From Streptomyces sp. MJM8645 (GTDB taxonomy: Bacteria > Actinomycetota > Actinomycetes > Streptomycetales > Streptomycetaceae), in the NCBI RefSeq assembly GCF_001625365.1, contig NZ_LJJF01000001.1:3669001-3733000 (forward strand): 64,000 nt of DNA. The letters are read 5' to 3'. The notes beneath the pieces are model-generated. The model worked only from the letters and a program-made list of their open reading frames with translations. It was not told where the DNA came from and made no database searches. Shown piece by piece: positions 1 through 8,205 of this stretch; within the stretch, counting starts at the first letter, position 1, and each line of letters opens with the position of its first letter. Position numbers and translations under genes: made by a program.

Positions 1-133
1 GGACGGCGATGTCGCCGGAGGTGTAGACGCCCACCGGAGGCCTGGGCATCCGCACGCGGACCAGGTACCCCCCTGCCGCGGCCATCAGCAGGGCCACGCA
101 GCAGCTCAGGGCGACGAGGGGGATCGCGTTCAT
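1..133 (-). CDS. Membrane-anchored protein, start only (partial)
   Basis: Only the first 44 residues are in the window; the gene continues past the left edge. It opens MNAIPLVALSCC with a hydrophobic helix over about residues 3-25, then a short basic stretch and RPPVGVYTSGD. It is therefore a membrane-anchored protein, family not recognised. Its ATG overlaps the TGA of the ligase gene upstream (ATGA), so the two are translationally coupled and probably act together. The start is well supported by that overlap; the function is unknown. Confidence 0.6.
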   Translation of the reverse strand, partial: MNAIPLVALSCCVALLMAAAGGYLVRVRMPRPPVGVYTSGDIAV

Positions 134-1599
134 GCGCCGCTCCCGGCCCGGACGCCGACCGGACGGGCCGACTCGAAGGTGTGTTCCCGCAGGTCCGCGC
201 GGACCGGACTGGACGGCGGCAGTTTCGACCGGTCGTCGTGGAGCACGATGCCGGCCAGCGGCAGCCCCGCCGCCGACGCCCCCTGTTCGAGCCTGCGGTG
301 CAGGGTCGCCGCGGGCAGCGCACGGACCAGGAGGTGCAGCAGCGCACCGCCGTCCGGCTCCTCGGTCAGCGTGTACCTGGCCGGCAGCGGCACGTCCGGC
401 TCCCCCTCGACCAGGTCGAGGACGTCCCTGGTCGGCACGGAGGCGCTGAGCGGCCCCGACCAGCGGCCCAGGACGGCGGACGTGGCCGGCAGGTGCGCCC
501 ACTCGCACCCGGCCTCGCCGACGGGCAGCCGGACCAGGTCGCCGGTGGCGTACCGCAGCAGCAGGGTGCACTCCCGGTAGGGCACGAAGGGGGTGTGCAC
601 CAGCATCCCGACCTCCCCCGGCGCGGTCGGCTCCCAGGTCTGCGGGTCGAGCACCTCCAGGTGCCCGAACTCGGTGGTGTGGTGCAGATGCCCCTGGGAG
701 CACGGCGTGCCGCCCGAGGGGAGCGTCTCCGTCATCAGGTAGGACGTGGACACCGGTGCGCCGAACGCCGCTTCGGCCCGCTCCCGCAGGGGGGCCGACA
801 GCACCTCGCCGCCCACCCCGATGCTCTCCAGCCCGAAGTCCGCGGACCGCCACCCGCCCTGCTCGGCCTCCTGTACGAGCGCGGAGAGGTACGACGCGGA
901 GGCGGTGAGGTGGGTGATCTGCGGGGCCTTGCCGGGCAGGCCGAGCGGTGCGGCGAGGCGGTCCAGGGCGAGCGCGGGGTCGATCGTCCCGAACTGGACG
1001 AACGAGGCGCCGACCCGGGTGGTGGACTCCTCGGCGACGACCAGCGGCAGGGTGGCCCTGGAGCAGCCCGCGTACGCCACGGTGTGCCGGGGGCGCAGCC
1101 CGAGGGTCAGTGCCGCCGAGATGGTGCTGAGGGCGATCGTCGTCTCCAACTCGGCCCGGGAGTACCAGACCGCGGTCGGGGTGCCGCTGGTGCCGGTGGT
1201 CAGCGCCATCAGGGCGGGCTCGGCGGCGGCGGAGACGAACGCGGCGGGCAGGCCGCGCAGGGCCGCCTTCGGGGTGACGGGCACCCGCGACCAGGTCTCC
1301 GTGTCGAGCGTGTCGGGGTCGATCCCGAGGTCGTCGAAGGTCCGCCGGTAGTAGGCCGTGTGGCGGACGGCGGCGCGCGCGGTGGCCCGCAGGCTCCGCC
1401 GGGTGACCGTGCGCCGCACCTCCGGGTCGACCTGACCGGCCTGCCCCGGCAGCAGTGCCGAGTCCGCGCCCGGCTCGCCGAACTCGGCGAGCGTGCGGAC
1501 CATGTCGTCGGCGATCCGTCCGAGGTCCTGGGGCCGGATCCTGCGGTTGAGCAGGATCGATGCGCCGTACCGGAGTTGACTCACCGCAGTGCCGAACAC
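130..1599 (-). CDS. PaaK-like adenylate-forming ligase
   Basis: A 489-residue protein of the phenylacetate-CoA ligase (PaaK) type, which activates a carboxylate as an acyl-adenylate. Seen in the sequence: the phosphate-binding loop TTGTSGTP at residues 134-141, a later YLMTETLPSG segment where these enzymes bind AMP, and the adenylate-contacting region LLLRYATGDLV. The start is GTG with a perfect AGGAGG seven bases upstream, matching the ribosome site of the 22-residue peptide gene just before it. A strong hairpin lies between the two. The gene ends in an ATGA overlap with a membrane protein. PaaK homologues occur in catabolism and in specialised metabolism. The absence of any paa catabolic genes and the tiny upstream peptide point to the latter, but the substrate cannot be read from sequence. 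Confidence 0.85.
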   Translation of the reverse strand: MFGTAVSQLRYGASILLNRRIRPQDLGRIADDMVRTLAEFGEPGADSALLPGQAGQVDPEVRRTVTRRSLRATARAAVRHTAYYRRTFDDLGIDPDTLDTETWSRVPVTPKAALRGLPAAFVSAAAEPALMALTTGTSGTPTAVWYSRAELETTIALSTISAALTLGLRPRHTVAYAGCSRATLPLVVAEESTTRVGASFVQFGTIDPALALDRLAAPLGLPGKAPQITHLTASASYLSALVQEAEQGGWRSADFGLESIGVGGEVLSAPLRERAEAAFGAPVSTSYLMTETLPSGGTPCSQGHLHHTTEFGHLEVLDPQTWEPTAPGEVGMLVHTPFVPYRECTLLLRYATGDLVRLPVGEAGCEWAHLPATSAVLGRWSGPLSASVPTRDVLDLVEGEPDVPLPARYTLTEEPDGGALLHLLVRALPAATLHRRLEQGASAAGLPLAGIVLHDDRSKLPPSSPVRADLREHTFESARPVGVRAGSGA

Positions 1600-1613
1600 G
1601 AGACCTCCTGGAA

Positions 1614-1644
1614 CCTGGGCCGGGGATGCTCACCCCGGCCCAGG
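1614..1644 (-). terminator. Perfect hairpin between peptide and ligase genes
   Basis: Twelve-base arms CCTGGGCCGGGG and CCCCGGCCCAGG with a seven-base loop. It sits after the peptide stop and just before the ligase ribosome site. A partial terminator or 3' stabiliser here would give far more peptide message than ligase message, as is common after precursor peptide genes. Confidence 0.7.
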
Positions 1645-1658
1645 CCGGGACGACTCGG

Positions 1659-1727
1659 TCAGGCCATGTGCGCGAACATGGCGGCGGTCAGGGTGCTCAG
1701 GGCGTACTTGAAGTAGTGCTTGACCAT
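1659..1727 (-). CDS. 22-residue peptide, putative ligase-linked precursor
   Basis: A very short gene encoding 22 residues. It begins MVKHYFKYALST and ends AAMFAHMA, with a basic-aromatic N-terminus and a hydrophobic, Ala/Met-rich C-terminus. It is supported by an ideal ribosome site (AGGAGG seven bases before the ATG), by its position as the first gene of a unit with the PaaK-like ligase, and by a perfect hairpin directly after it. There is no TM segment of full length and no recognisable leader/core cleavage motif. It could be a modified peptide precursor, a signalling peptide, or a leader peptide controlling the ligase. I do not recognise the family; codon statistics are meaningless at this length. 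Confidence 0.6.
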   Translation of the reverse strand: MVKHYFKYALSTLTAAMFAHMA

Positions 1728-1901
1728 GTCAAGACCTCCTGGTGGGGCTGGCCGGCGCGGCCGAGCACGCCCCGATGGCGTGCTCCGGCGCCGGCGGGTG
1801 GGGAGTGCAGTTTAGGGAATCGAACAATGCGCGACCAGAGGTGAGACGGCATCAAATTCCGTGCCACGAAAGGTCGGTGGCGCAGCTCGGCCGGGCAGGA
1901 C

Positions 1902-2114
1902 CTACGGGTGCGGGCGGGTGCGCTGGGCCGGGAGGCGGGGCTCGGGGGCGCGGCGGGCGATCTCGGCGAGGGTGTGGAAGAGGACGTCGCCGAGCAGGAC
2001 CGGCTCGCGGGAGGCGTCCGGGGAAACGTCCGGGGAAGCGCCCGAGAAGGCGTCCGGGGAGGCGGCGGGCGGGATGGTCGGGGGAGGCTCGTCTCGGAGC
2101 TGGCGAGTGGGCAT
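1902..2114 (-). CDS. Possible small Pro/Ser/Ala-rich protein
   Basis: A 70-residue reading frame beginning MPTRQLRDEPPPT, then an Ala/Ser/Pro/Asp stretch made by imperfect DNA repeats of the type TCCGGGGAAGCG, then a better ordered end with LLGDVLFHTLAEIARRAPEP. An AGGAAG ribosome site lies five to six bases before the ATG. It ends 175 bases before the 22-residue peptide gene on the same strand, so it could head the same transcription unit. No family recognised; the low-complexity middle means chance coding is possible. Confidence 0.35.
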   Translation of the reverse strand: MPTRQLRDEPPPTIPPAASPDAFSGASPDVSPDASREPVLLGDVLFHTLAEIARRAPEPRLPAQRTRPHP

Positions 2115-2320
2115 GGCTCTTCCTGCCGACGGGGTGGCCGTGCACACTCCTGCCCGTCGCGCCCCGGGGACACCCCGGCCGCCGGGCGAATAGGCCGGAA
2201 ACGGCGCCTCGGGGGCCGAAAGCCACAGGTCCGGCGGGTCGGCGGCGCCGTCCTGCGGGTCCGCGACGAGGTCCGTCCTCGCCGGTGACCGGTGTGGCAC
2301 CGATGGGCGAAGATGGACCG

Positions 2321-3148
2321 GTGACCGAAGCCCGTACCGCCCCCCGCCTCATCGCCACCGACCTGGACGGCACCCTGCTGTGCGCCGGCGGCACCGTCAG
2401 CGAACGGACCGCCGCGGCCCTGGCGGCCGCGGAGGCGGCCGGGGTGCAGGTGGTGTTCGTCACCGGGCGGCCGCCGCGCTGGATGCAGCAGGTGAGCGCG
2501 CACATCGGCGGCCACGGGGTGGCGATCTGCTCGAACGGCGGCGCGGTGGTGGACGTGCGGCGCGGTGAGCTGCTGGAGTCGTTCCCGCTGCCGGTGGAGA
2601 CCACCCTGGCGGTGGTCGAGGTGCTGCGCGCCAAGCTGCCCGGCACCGCGTTCGCCTTCGAGTACCCGGACGGGTGGGCCCGCGAGCCCGAGTACGCGGT
2701 GCCGATGTGGGGTGACGACCTGGAGCACGCGGTCGGCCCGGCGGAGAAGCTGCTGAGCGCCGGCGGGCCGGTCCGGGGCCTGTTCAAGCTGCTGGCCAAG
2801 CACCCCGACCTCGACCCGGACACGTTCCTCACCCAGGCCCGGGAGGCGGCCGGGCAGCTGGCCGAGATCACCCGCTCGGCGCCGATCCCGCTGCTGGAGA
2901 TCAGCGCGCCCGGCGTCACCAAGGCCAGCACGCTGGCCCGTTGGTGCGCCGGGCACGGGATCGACCGGAGCGAGGTGGTGGCCTTCGGCGACATGCCGAA
3001 CGACCTGGAGATGCTGGACTGGGCCGGCACCGCGTACGCCGTCGCCAACGCGCACCCGCAGGTGCTGGCGGCGGTGCCGCTGCACACCGTGAGCAACGAG
3101 CAGGACGGCGTCGCGGCGGTGCTGGAGGAGCTGCTGCGGTTCCCCTAG
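2321..3148 (+). CDS. HAD-superfamily (Cof-type) phosphatase
   Basis: A 275-residue haloacid dehalogenase-type phosphatase of the Cof/YidA group. These are soluble cytoplasmic enzymes that hydrolyse small sugar or nucleotide phosphates. Motif I is LIATDLDGTLL at the N-terminus with the nucleophilic and acid/base aspartates. Motif II is VVFVTGRP. Motif IV is AFGDMPNDLEML near the C-terminus, and the region between is the expected size for the type IIB cap. The chosen GTG is immediately before the conserved start; an in-frame ATG at 2303 would add six residues, and neither has a strong ribosome site. It is a single gene, convergent with pstB. The true substrate is unknown; HAD enzymes of this type are promiscuous. 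Confidence 0.85.
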   Translation: MTEARTAPRLIATDLDGTLLCAGGTVSERTAAALAAAEAAGVQVVFVTGRPPRWMQQVSAHIGGHGVAICSNGGAVVDVRRGELLESFPLPVETTLAVVEVLRAKLPGTAFAFEYPDGWAREPEYAVPMWGDDLEHAVGPAEKLLSAGGPVRGLFKLLAKHPDLDPDTFLTQAREAAGQLAEITRSAPIPLLEISAPGVTKASTLARWCAGHGIDRSEVVAFGDMPNDLEMLDWAGTAYAVANAHPQVLAAVPLHTVSNEQDGVAAVLEELLRFP

Positions 3149-3182
3149 CTCCCCTGGCTCCCCTAGGACGTATCGCCCGGGC

Positions 3183-4088
3183 CTAGCCGAAGCGGCCGTT
3201 CACGTAGTCGGAGGTCCGCTGGTCGCGCGGGTTGCCGAAGACCTGCGCGGTCGGCCCGGCCTCCACGATCCGGCCCGGGGTGTCGTGGGTGGCCAGGAAG
3301 AAGGCGCAGGTCTGCGAGACGCGCTGGGCCTGCTGCATGTTGTGGGTGACGATCACGATGGTGAGCCGCCCGCGCAGTTCGGCGATGGTCTCCTCGACCC
3401 GTCGGGTGGAGGTCGGGTCGAGCGCGGAGCACGGCTCGTCCATCAGCAGGATGTCCGGCGAGACCGCCAACGACCGTGCGATGCACAGGCGTTGCTGCTG
3501 CCCGCCGGAGAGCGAGCCGCCCGGGGTGTGCAGCCGGCTGGAGACCTCGTCCCAGAGCCCGGCGCGGCGCAGGCTGGTCTCCACCAGGTCCCGGCGCTCC
3601 TCCTTGGAGACCTTGATCCCGGCCAGCTTCAGGCCGCTGGCGACGTTGTCCTGGATGGACATCGCCGGGAACGGGTTGGGCCGCTGGAACACCATGCCGA
3701 TCCGGCGCCGCACCTCGGCGGGGCGCCGACCGGGACGGTAGACGTCGTCGCCCTCCAGCAGCACCTCGCCGGAGAGCGCGGCGCCGCGCACCATCTCGTG
3801 CATCCGGTTGAGGATCCGCAGGTAGGTGGACTTGCCGCAGCCGGACGGGCCGATCAGCGCGGTGACCTCGCCGGCCGGCATCGCCAGCGAGACCCGCTCC
3901 AGCACCTTGCGGGCGCCGAACCAGGCGGAGACCTCCCTGGTCTCCAGCCCGGCCAGCGGCTCGCCGCCGGGGTGCGGGGCCGGCGGCAGCGGCGGGAGGG
4001 TGAGGGTGTCGGCGGCCGGGTCGGTCGCCGGGGCGTCGACCGTCCCCAGGCCGGTGGTCGGGGTGTCGGTCATCGGTGCATCCGTCAT
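3183..4088 (-). CDS. pstB: Phosphate ABC transporter ATPase PstB
   Basis: ATP-hydrolysing subunit of the phosphate importer, on the inner face of the membrane with PstA and PstC. Walker A is GPSGCGKST at residues 80-88, with the ABC signature LSGGQQQR and Walker B ILLMDEPCSALDPTSTRR. The PstB-typical MVFQRPNPFPAMSI follows the Q-loop. Total length is 301 residues against about 258 for the family; the extra is a Pro/Thr/Asp-rich N-terminal extension of about 45 residues starting MTDAPMTDTP. The ATG at 4088 has GGAAGG eight bases upstream. It is the last gene of the left-facing pst group, 23 bases after the pseudo-sortase gene. Confidence 0.92.
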   Translation of the reverse strand: MTDAPMTDTPTTGLGTVDAPATDPAADTLTLPPLPPAPHPGGEPLAGLETREVSAWFGARKVLERVSLAMPAGEVTALIGPSGCGKSTYLRILNRMHEMVRGAALSGEVLLEGDDVYRPGRRPAEVRRRIGMVFQRPNPFPAMSIQDNVASGLKLAGIKVSKEERRDLVETSLRRAGLWDEVSSRLHTPGGSLSGGQQQRLCIARSLAVSPDILLMDEPCSALDPTSTRRVEETIAELRGRLTIVIVTHNMQQAQRVSQTCAFFLATHDTPGRIVEAGPTAQVFGNPRDQRTSDYVNGRFG

Positions 4089-4111
4089 CGGTACGGCCTT
4101 CCGGGCGCGCT

Positions 4112-5023
4112 TCAGTAGAGGTTGGGCAGCAGGGCGGCGGCGTTCTCGTAGACCGCCCAGAGCAGTGCGCCGAGCACCGGCGCGAGGCTCAGGTAGGCCG
4201 CCGAGGCCCGCCAGTACCGGGCCAGCAGGAGCGCGCCGAGCACCACGCCCAGCAGTCCGAGCGACCACAGTTGCAGCGTGGCCAGCGCGCCCTTGTCGGC
4301 GGCCAGCGCCTTGTCGTACGGGACGGTCCGGGGCCGGCCGCCGGGGTTCTGCTGGGGGTCGCCGTCCAGCCGGGCGCCGACCATCACGGTCGAGCCGGGG
4401 ATCCAGTCCGAGTCCCCGGTGACCAGGACGAGCCGGTTGCGGGCCGGGTCGGTGATCGGGTGGTCGCCGTCGCCGTACACGTTGACGGTGTAGGTGAACT
4501 TGCCCTGCCCGGTGGTGGCCTCGATCTTGTCGCCGACCCGGAGCCCGGACAGTTCGGCGAAGGGCGCGCCGAAGGTGGCGCCGCGGCCGAACAGCACCGC
4601 GACGCCGCCCTGGCCGGGCAGGGCGGTGTCCCGGCGGTGGCCGGGCCCGCGCATGAGGTCCCGGCCGGTGGTGCCCTCGACCACGACGGCCTGGTGCAGG
4701 CCGATCGCCGGGATGTCCAGCAGGGCCACCGGGGCGCCGTCGGCAGCGGCCCCGGTGGGGGCGACGGCCCGGGCGAGCTGGTCCCGGAAGGTCTTGTACG
4801 CGGTGGACTGGAAGTGCCGTTCCTGGACGTGCGAGAGCGTGAACAGGTAGCCGACGAAGCCCAGCACCAGCGCGGCCAGCAGGCTGGCCACCCGGGCGCC
4901 CTGGAGGAGGCGGCGCCGCGAAGGGGCGGCGGCGGGCCCGGCCGCGGGGGTCGCGGCGGGCGGGCCCGCGGGCGTGGCCGGCCGCGCGGGGGCGGCCGGC
5001 TTCTCCAGCACCGGGGCGGTCAC
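4112..5023 (-). CDS. Sortase-fold membrane protein lacking catalytic Cys and His
   Basis: A 303-residue protein with the sequence pattern of a class E/F-type sortase, but without its active site. Layout: Pro/Ala-rich cytoplasmic start (1-35), TM helix (about 44-63), sortase-like domain (about 95-222), then two C-terminal TM segments (about 252-270 and 276-296). In active sortases the segment AGHRTTFGAPF carries the His; here it reads FGRGATFGAPF with Arg147 in its place. The TLVTC strand carrying the Cys reads LVLVTG with Gly203. The downstream Arg (ARLDG, Arg218) is kept. It cannot be a normal transpeptidase. It overlaps the PstS-like gene by GTGA and lies before pstB, so it is likely a structural or chaperone partner of the anchored binding proteins. 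That role is inference. Confidence 0.75.
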   Translation of the reverse strand: MTAPVLEKPAAPARPATPAGPPAATPAAGPAAAPSRRRLLQGARVASLLAALVLGFVGYLFTLSHVQERHFQSTAYKTFRDQLARAVAPTGAAADGAPVALLDIPAIGLHQAVVVEGTTGRDLMRGPGHRRDTALPGQGGVAVLFGRGATFGAPFAELSGLRVGDKIEATTGQGKFTYTVNVYGDGDHPITDPARNRLVLVTGDSDWIPGSTVMVGARLDGDPQQNPGGRPRTVPYDKALAADKGALATLQLWSLGLLGVVLGALLLARYWRASAAYLSLAPVLGALLWAVYENAAALLPNLY

Positions 5024-6897
5024 GAGGCGCCGTCCGAGGACTTGCGCCGCCGCAGCAGCCGCCGGCCGAGCAGCGGCGGGACGAGCACCACGGCGAGCAG
5101 TTCGAGGGCGGTGAGCGTGCTCAGCGTCCAGTCCTCGGGCTTGCCGGCCACCTCGACCACGTTCGCCGCGACCTCGGTGCTGCCGCCGCGGCCGCGGGCG
5201 ACGACCTGGCCGGTCTGCGGGTCGACGACGTCCTCGGTGCCCGGGTCGCCCGGCGCGGCGCCGGCCGCGTTCGGGTCCGTGCCGGCCGCGCCGTCGGCAG
5301 CTGCGCCGCCGTCCCCGGTGCCGCCGGTGCCCGCGCCGCCACCGCCCGTACCGCCACCGGTACCGCCGGTGCCGCCGGACGTGCCTGCGGCCGTGCCGTT
5401 GCCGGTCCGGCCCGAACCGCCGGCGGCCGTGCCGCCCGTGCCCCCGGTGCCGCCCGTGCCGCCCGTGCCGCCGGTCCCGCCGGCCGCGCCGCCGCCGGTG
5501 CCGCCCGAACTACCCGCGCCCGAACCGGTCTTGACCGGCTGGCCGTCCTGCACGGTGCAGTCCAGCGGAGCGCCCTGCTTGTCGCAGGGGCTGGGCTGCG
5601 GCGCGTTCTTGAGGACGGTCAGCTCACCGGCCGAGTTGAAGGTCGGGTTCGCGCAGTTGGAGAGGGTGTCCGGGTCGACGGGGCTGGCGTTGCCCGGGAT
5701 GCTCTTGGTCTGCAGCAACCCGCCCTTGACCAGGTTGCGCGGGATCGGCGAGTAGCCGAGGCCGTCCGCCTCGCCCTGGCCCTCGCACAGCACGTAGGCG
5801 AGGAAGCGGCTGAGTGCGCCGCCCTTGTCGTTGTTGAAGCGGGGCGGCGGCTTGAGCTCCGCTCCGGCGCGCGGCACGATCACGTAGCTGTAGCTGGAGA
5901 TCGGGTAGGCGCGGGGGTCGTCCATCGTGTAGACGCCGTCGAGGTTCTGCTGGAGGTAGTTCGGGTCGCTCGCCGGGGTGTTGTCGTCGACGCCGCGGAT
6001 CTTCGCCGCGGTGAGCGCGACCGCCACGTTGGAGGCCGTCGGCAGGGAGTAGTAGCCGGCCTTGTTGAGCACCTTCACGACCGGCCAGTTGCTGCGCTTG
6101 GCGAAGGCGTACTCGTCGTAGCCGATGGTGCCCTGGCCGATCGAGGACTTGATGTAGCCCGCGACGATGTCGGAGCCGTTCTGCGCGGTCATCCGGCCGG
6201 ACGGCGGGTAGAACTCGGTGTAGTCGCCGCAGGTGGTGCCATTGACGGACTTGCAGTAGTCGTCCCACTGGGCCTGGTAGCTGTGCTCCATCCAACGGGT
6301 GAACTGCGCGGTGGCGCCGGAGCCGTCCGAGCGGACCACCGGGGTGATCGGCATGCTCTGCAGCGGCTTGCCGTAGTCGGCGGTGATCTTCGGGTCGTTC
6401 CAGTTGGTGATCTTGTTGGTGAAGATGTCCACGATGGTCTGCGGGGAGAGTCGCAGGTCGCGGACCTGCTTGCCGCCGACCTGCAGGTTGTACATGAAGG
6501 TGGTGCCGCCCGCGGTGATCGGCACGTACGAGAAGCCGTAGACCGGGTTCTCCCGGCCGCCCTGGCCGCCGGTGCGGGCCGATTCGCTGAGGCCGGTGTC
6601 ATCCCCGCTGCGGAACGGCACGTCCGAGGCGGTGAAGTCGGTCTGCCCGTTGCTCCAGGCCGTGCGGCCGGCGGCCGAGCCGACCGGGTTGAAGTTGATC
6701 TGGATGCCCTGCGGCCCGACGTCCTGGCGCCACTGGTCGATCGCCGGACCGGACCAGCTGGAGCCCTGGGCGCTCAGCGCGACCGACGCCGCGAACGCCG
6801 CCCCCTGCCCGAGCAGCAGTGAGGCCGCGGCGAGCGACAGGGACAGCAGCACGGCCAGGGTGCGGGCCACGGGGCGGCTTGCGGCCTCCCACGACAT
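5020..6897 (-). CDS. pstS: Membrane-anchored PstS-like phosphate-binding protein
   Basis: A 625-residue exported binding protein. Signal peptide 1-37 (ending AAFAA, no lipobox Cys). A PstS-type domain spans roughly 40-440, with the phosphate-loop pattern RSDGSGATAQFTRW and TNKITNWNDP. A Gly/Thr-rich stalk follows (458-540), then a TM helix (about 592-611) and a basic tail RRLLRRRK. Usual PstS is about 370 residues and lipid-anchored; here lipid anchoring is replaced by a stalk and C-terminal helix. The start at 6897 has AGAGGAG six bases upstream and a clean signal peptide. An alternative ATG at 6936 overlaps the pstA stop (TGATG) and would add 13 residues. Ligand is assumed to be phosphate from the pstA/B/C neighbours. 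Confidence 0.88.
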   Translation of the reverse strand: MSWEAASRPVARTLAVLLSLSLAAASLLLGQGAAFAASVALSAQGSSWSGPAIDQWRQDVGPQGIQINFNPVGSAAGRTAWSNGQTDFTASDVPFRSGDDTGLSESARTGGQGGRENPVYGFSYVPITAGGTTFMYNLQVGGKQVRDLRLSPQTIVDIFTNKITNWNDPKITADYGKPLQSMPITPVVRSDGSGATAQFTRWMEHSYQAQWDDYCKSVNGTTCGDYTEFYPPSGRMTAQNGSDIVAGYIKSSIGQGTIGYDEYAFAKRSNWPVVKVLNKAGYYSLPTASNVAVALTAAKIRGVDDNTPASDPNYLQQNLDGVYTMDDPRAYPISSYSYVIVPRAGAELKPPPRFNNDKGGALSRFLAYVLCEGQGEADGLGYSPIPRNLVKGGLLQTKSIPGNASPVDPDTLSNCANPTFNSAGELTVLKNAPQPSPCDKQGAPLDCTVQDGQPVKTGSGAGSSGGTGGGAAGGTGGTGGTGGTGGTGGTAAGGSGRTGNGTAAGTSGGTGGTGGGTGGGGAGTGGTGDGGAAADGAAGTDPNAAGAAPGDPGTEDVVDPQTGQVVARGRGGSTEVAANVVEVAGKPEDWTLSTLTALELLAVVLVPPLLGRRLLRRRKSSDGAS

Positions 6898-6935
6898 GGG
6901 AACTCCTCTGGTACGGAGGGTGGTTGGGCTGGGCA

Positions 6936-8162
6936 TCAGCGCTTCTCCGGCTGGATGGCGTACGGGCGGGCGACGGCGGCCGCGGCGGCCGCCTCGAGAC
7001 GACGGGCGTCCCGGTTGATCCGGCGCTTCTGACCCCTCGTCAACTGGCCGGGCCGACGGCCGCCGAGCACCCGGGCGGTGACGAACAGGACCAGCACCAC
7101 GGCCATCAGGGTCAGCCCCGCGGCGAAGGCCCGCGCGACCATCTCGGGGTAGGGCTGCTTGACGTAGTTCCAGATGTAGAGCGGCAGCGACACCTGGGGC
7201 TCGGTGAACGGGTCGGCATTGAACTGCGCGGTGAAGCCCGAGGTCAGGAGCACCGGCGAGGTCTCGCCGACGCCGCGCGCCATGCCGAGCACCACCGCCG
7301 TCACCAGACCGGGCCGGGCGGTCGGCAGCACCACGTTCCACACCGTCCGCCACTGGCTGCCGCCGAGCGCGTACGAGGCCTCGCGCAGGGTGCCCGGCAC
7401 CAGCCGGATGACCACCTCGGCGGCCCGGGTGACGATCGGCATCATCATCACGGTCAGCGCCAGCGAGGCCGCGAACCCGCTCTGCTCGAACCCGAGGGTG
7501 AGGATCACCACGCCGAGCACGAACAGGCCCGCGACGATCGACGGCAACGCGGTCATCGCCTCGACCAGGGTCCGCACCGGACGGGCCATCCGGCCGCCGA
7601 CCTCGGACATGAAGACCGCCGCGGCGATGCCCAGCGGCACCGCGAACAGCGTGGCCAGGCCCAGCTGTTCGAGCGAGCCGACGATCGCGTTGAGCGCACC
7701 GCCGGAGGTGATCGGGGAGAGCGCGGCCGTCCTCTCCATCGACTCGGTGAAGAAGTTCAGGTGCTGGGCCGCCTCGGAGCCTCGGACCACCAGATAGCCG
7801 ATCTGGTCGACGATCAGCGCGAGCACCAGCAGTCCGGAGCTCCACGCGACCACCGACACCAGGCGCTCGCGCACCAGCAGCCTGCCCCACTGGAGCCGCC
7901 CGAGGGTGAAGTAGCCGGCCAGGAACAGCACGTACCAGCAGACCAGGAAGCCGAACGCGCCGCTGAACGGCAGGATCCGCTCGTAGCTCATCCAGTCCAG
8001 CGCCAGCGAGCCGACCAGCGAGCCGGCCACGGTGAGCACGTCCTCGCGGGTGACCCCGCCGAGCTTCAGGCGCCGCTCCGGGCGCGGGGGTACGGGTGCG
8101 GGGGCGGGCGGCGCCTCGGCGGGCTCGGACGCGGCCACGGGTGGCAGGTCGAGCGTGGTCAT
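6936..8162 (-). CDS. pstA: Phosphate ABC transporter permease PstA
   Basis: One of the two membrane channel subunits of the phosphate importer. It is 408 residues, longer than the usual 280-300 because of an N-terminal region with two or three extra hydrophobic segments (LDWMSYERILPFSGAFGFLVC and following). The core carries the BPD_transp_1 permease pattern, with TALPSIVAGLFVLGV and the coupling-loop segment LREASYALGGSQWRTVWNVVLPTARPGL. The ATG has GAAGGGA upstream. It lies 43 bases after pstC, and its stop touches the possible long start of the PstS gene. A basic C-terminal tail (KRRINRDARRLE) faces the cytoplasm. Confidence 0.9.
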   Translation of the reverse strand: MTTLDLPPVAASEPAEAPPAPAPVPPRPERRLKLGGVTREDVLTVAGSLVGSLALDWMSYERILPFSGAFGFLVCWYVLFLAGYFTLGRLQWGRLLVRERLVSVVAWSSGLLVLALIVDQIGYLVVRGSEAAQHLNFFTESMERTAALSPITSGGALNAIVGSLEQLGLATLFAVPLGIAAAVFMSEVGGRMARPVRTLVEAMTALPSIVAGLFVLGVVILTLGFEQSGFAASLALTVMMMPIVTRAAEVVIRLVPGTLREASYALGGSQWRTVWNVVLPTARPGLVTAVVLGMARGVGETSPVLLTSGFTAQFNADPFTEPQVSLPLYIWNYVKQPYPEMVARAFAAGLTLMAVVLVLFVTARVLGGRRPGQLTRGQKRRINRDARRLEAAAAAAVARPYAIQPEKR

Positions 8163-8205
8163 CGGGTCGTCCCTTCAACGGGGTTGGTCATGTCGGCCGC
8201 CCTTC

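Noticed and set aside
1742..2320. N-terminal extension of the HAD phosphatase
   Set aside because: The open frame continues upstream but the sequence is Arg/Gly-rich without family similarity; the conserved LIATDLDGT begins just after 2321.
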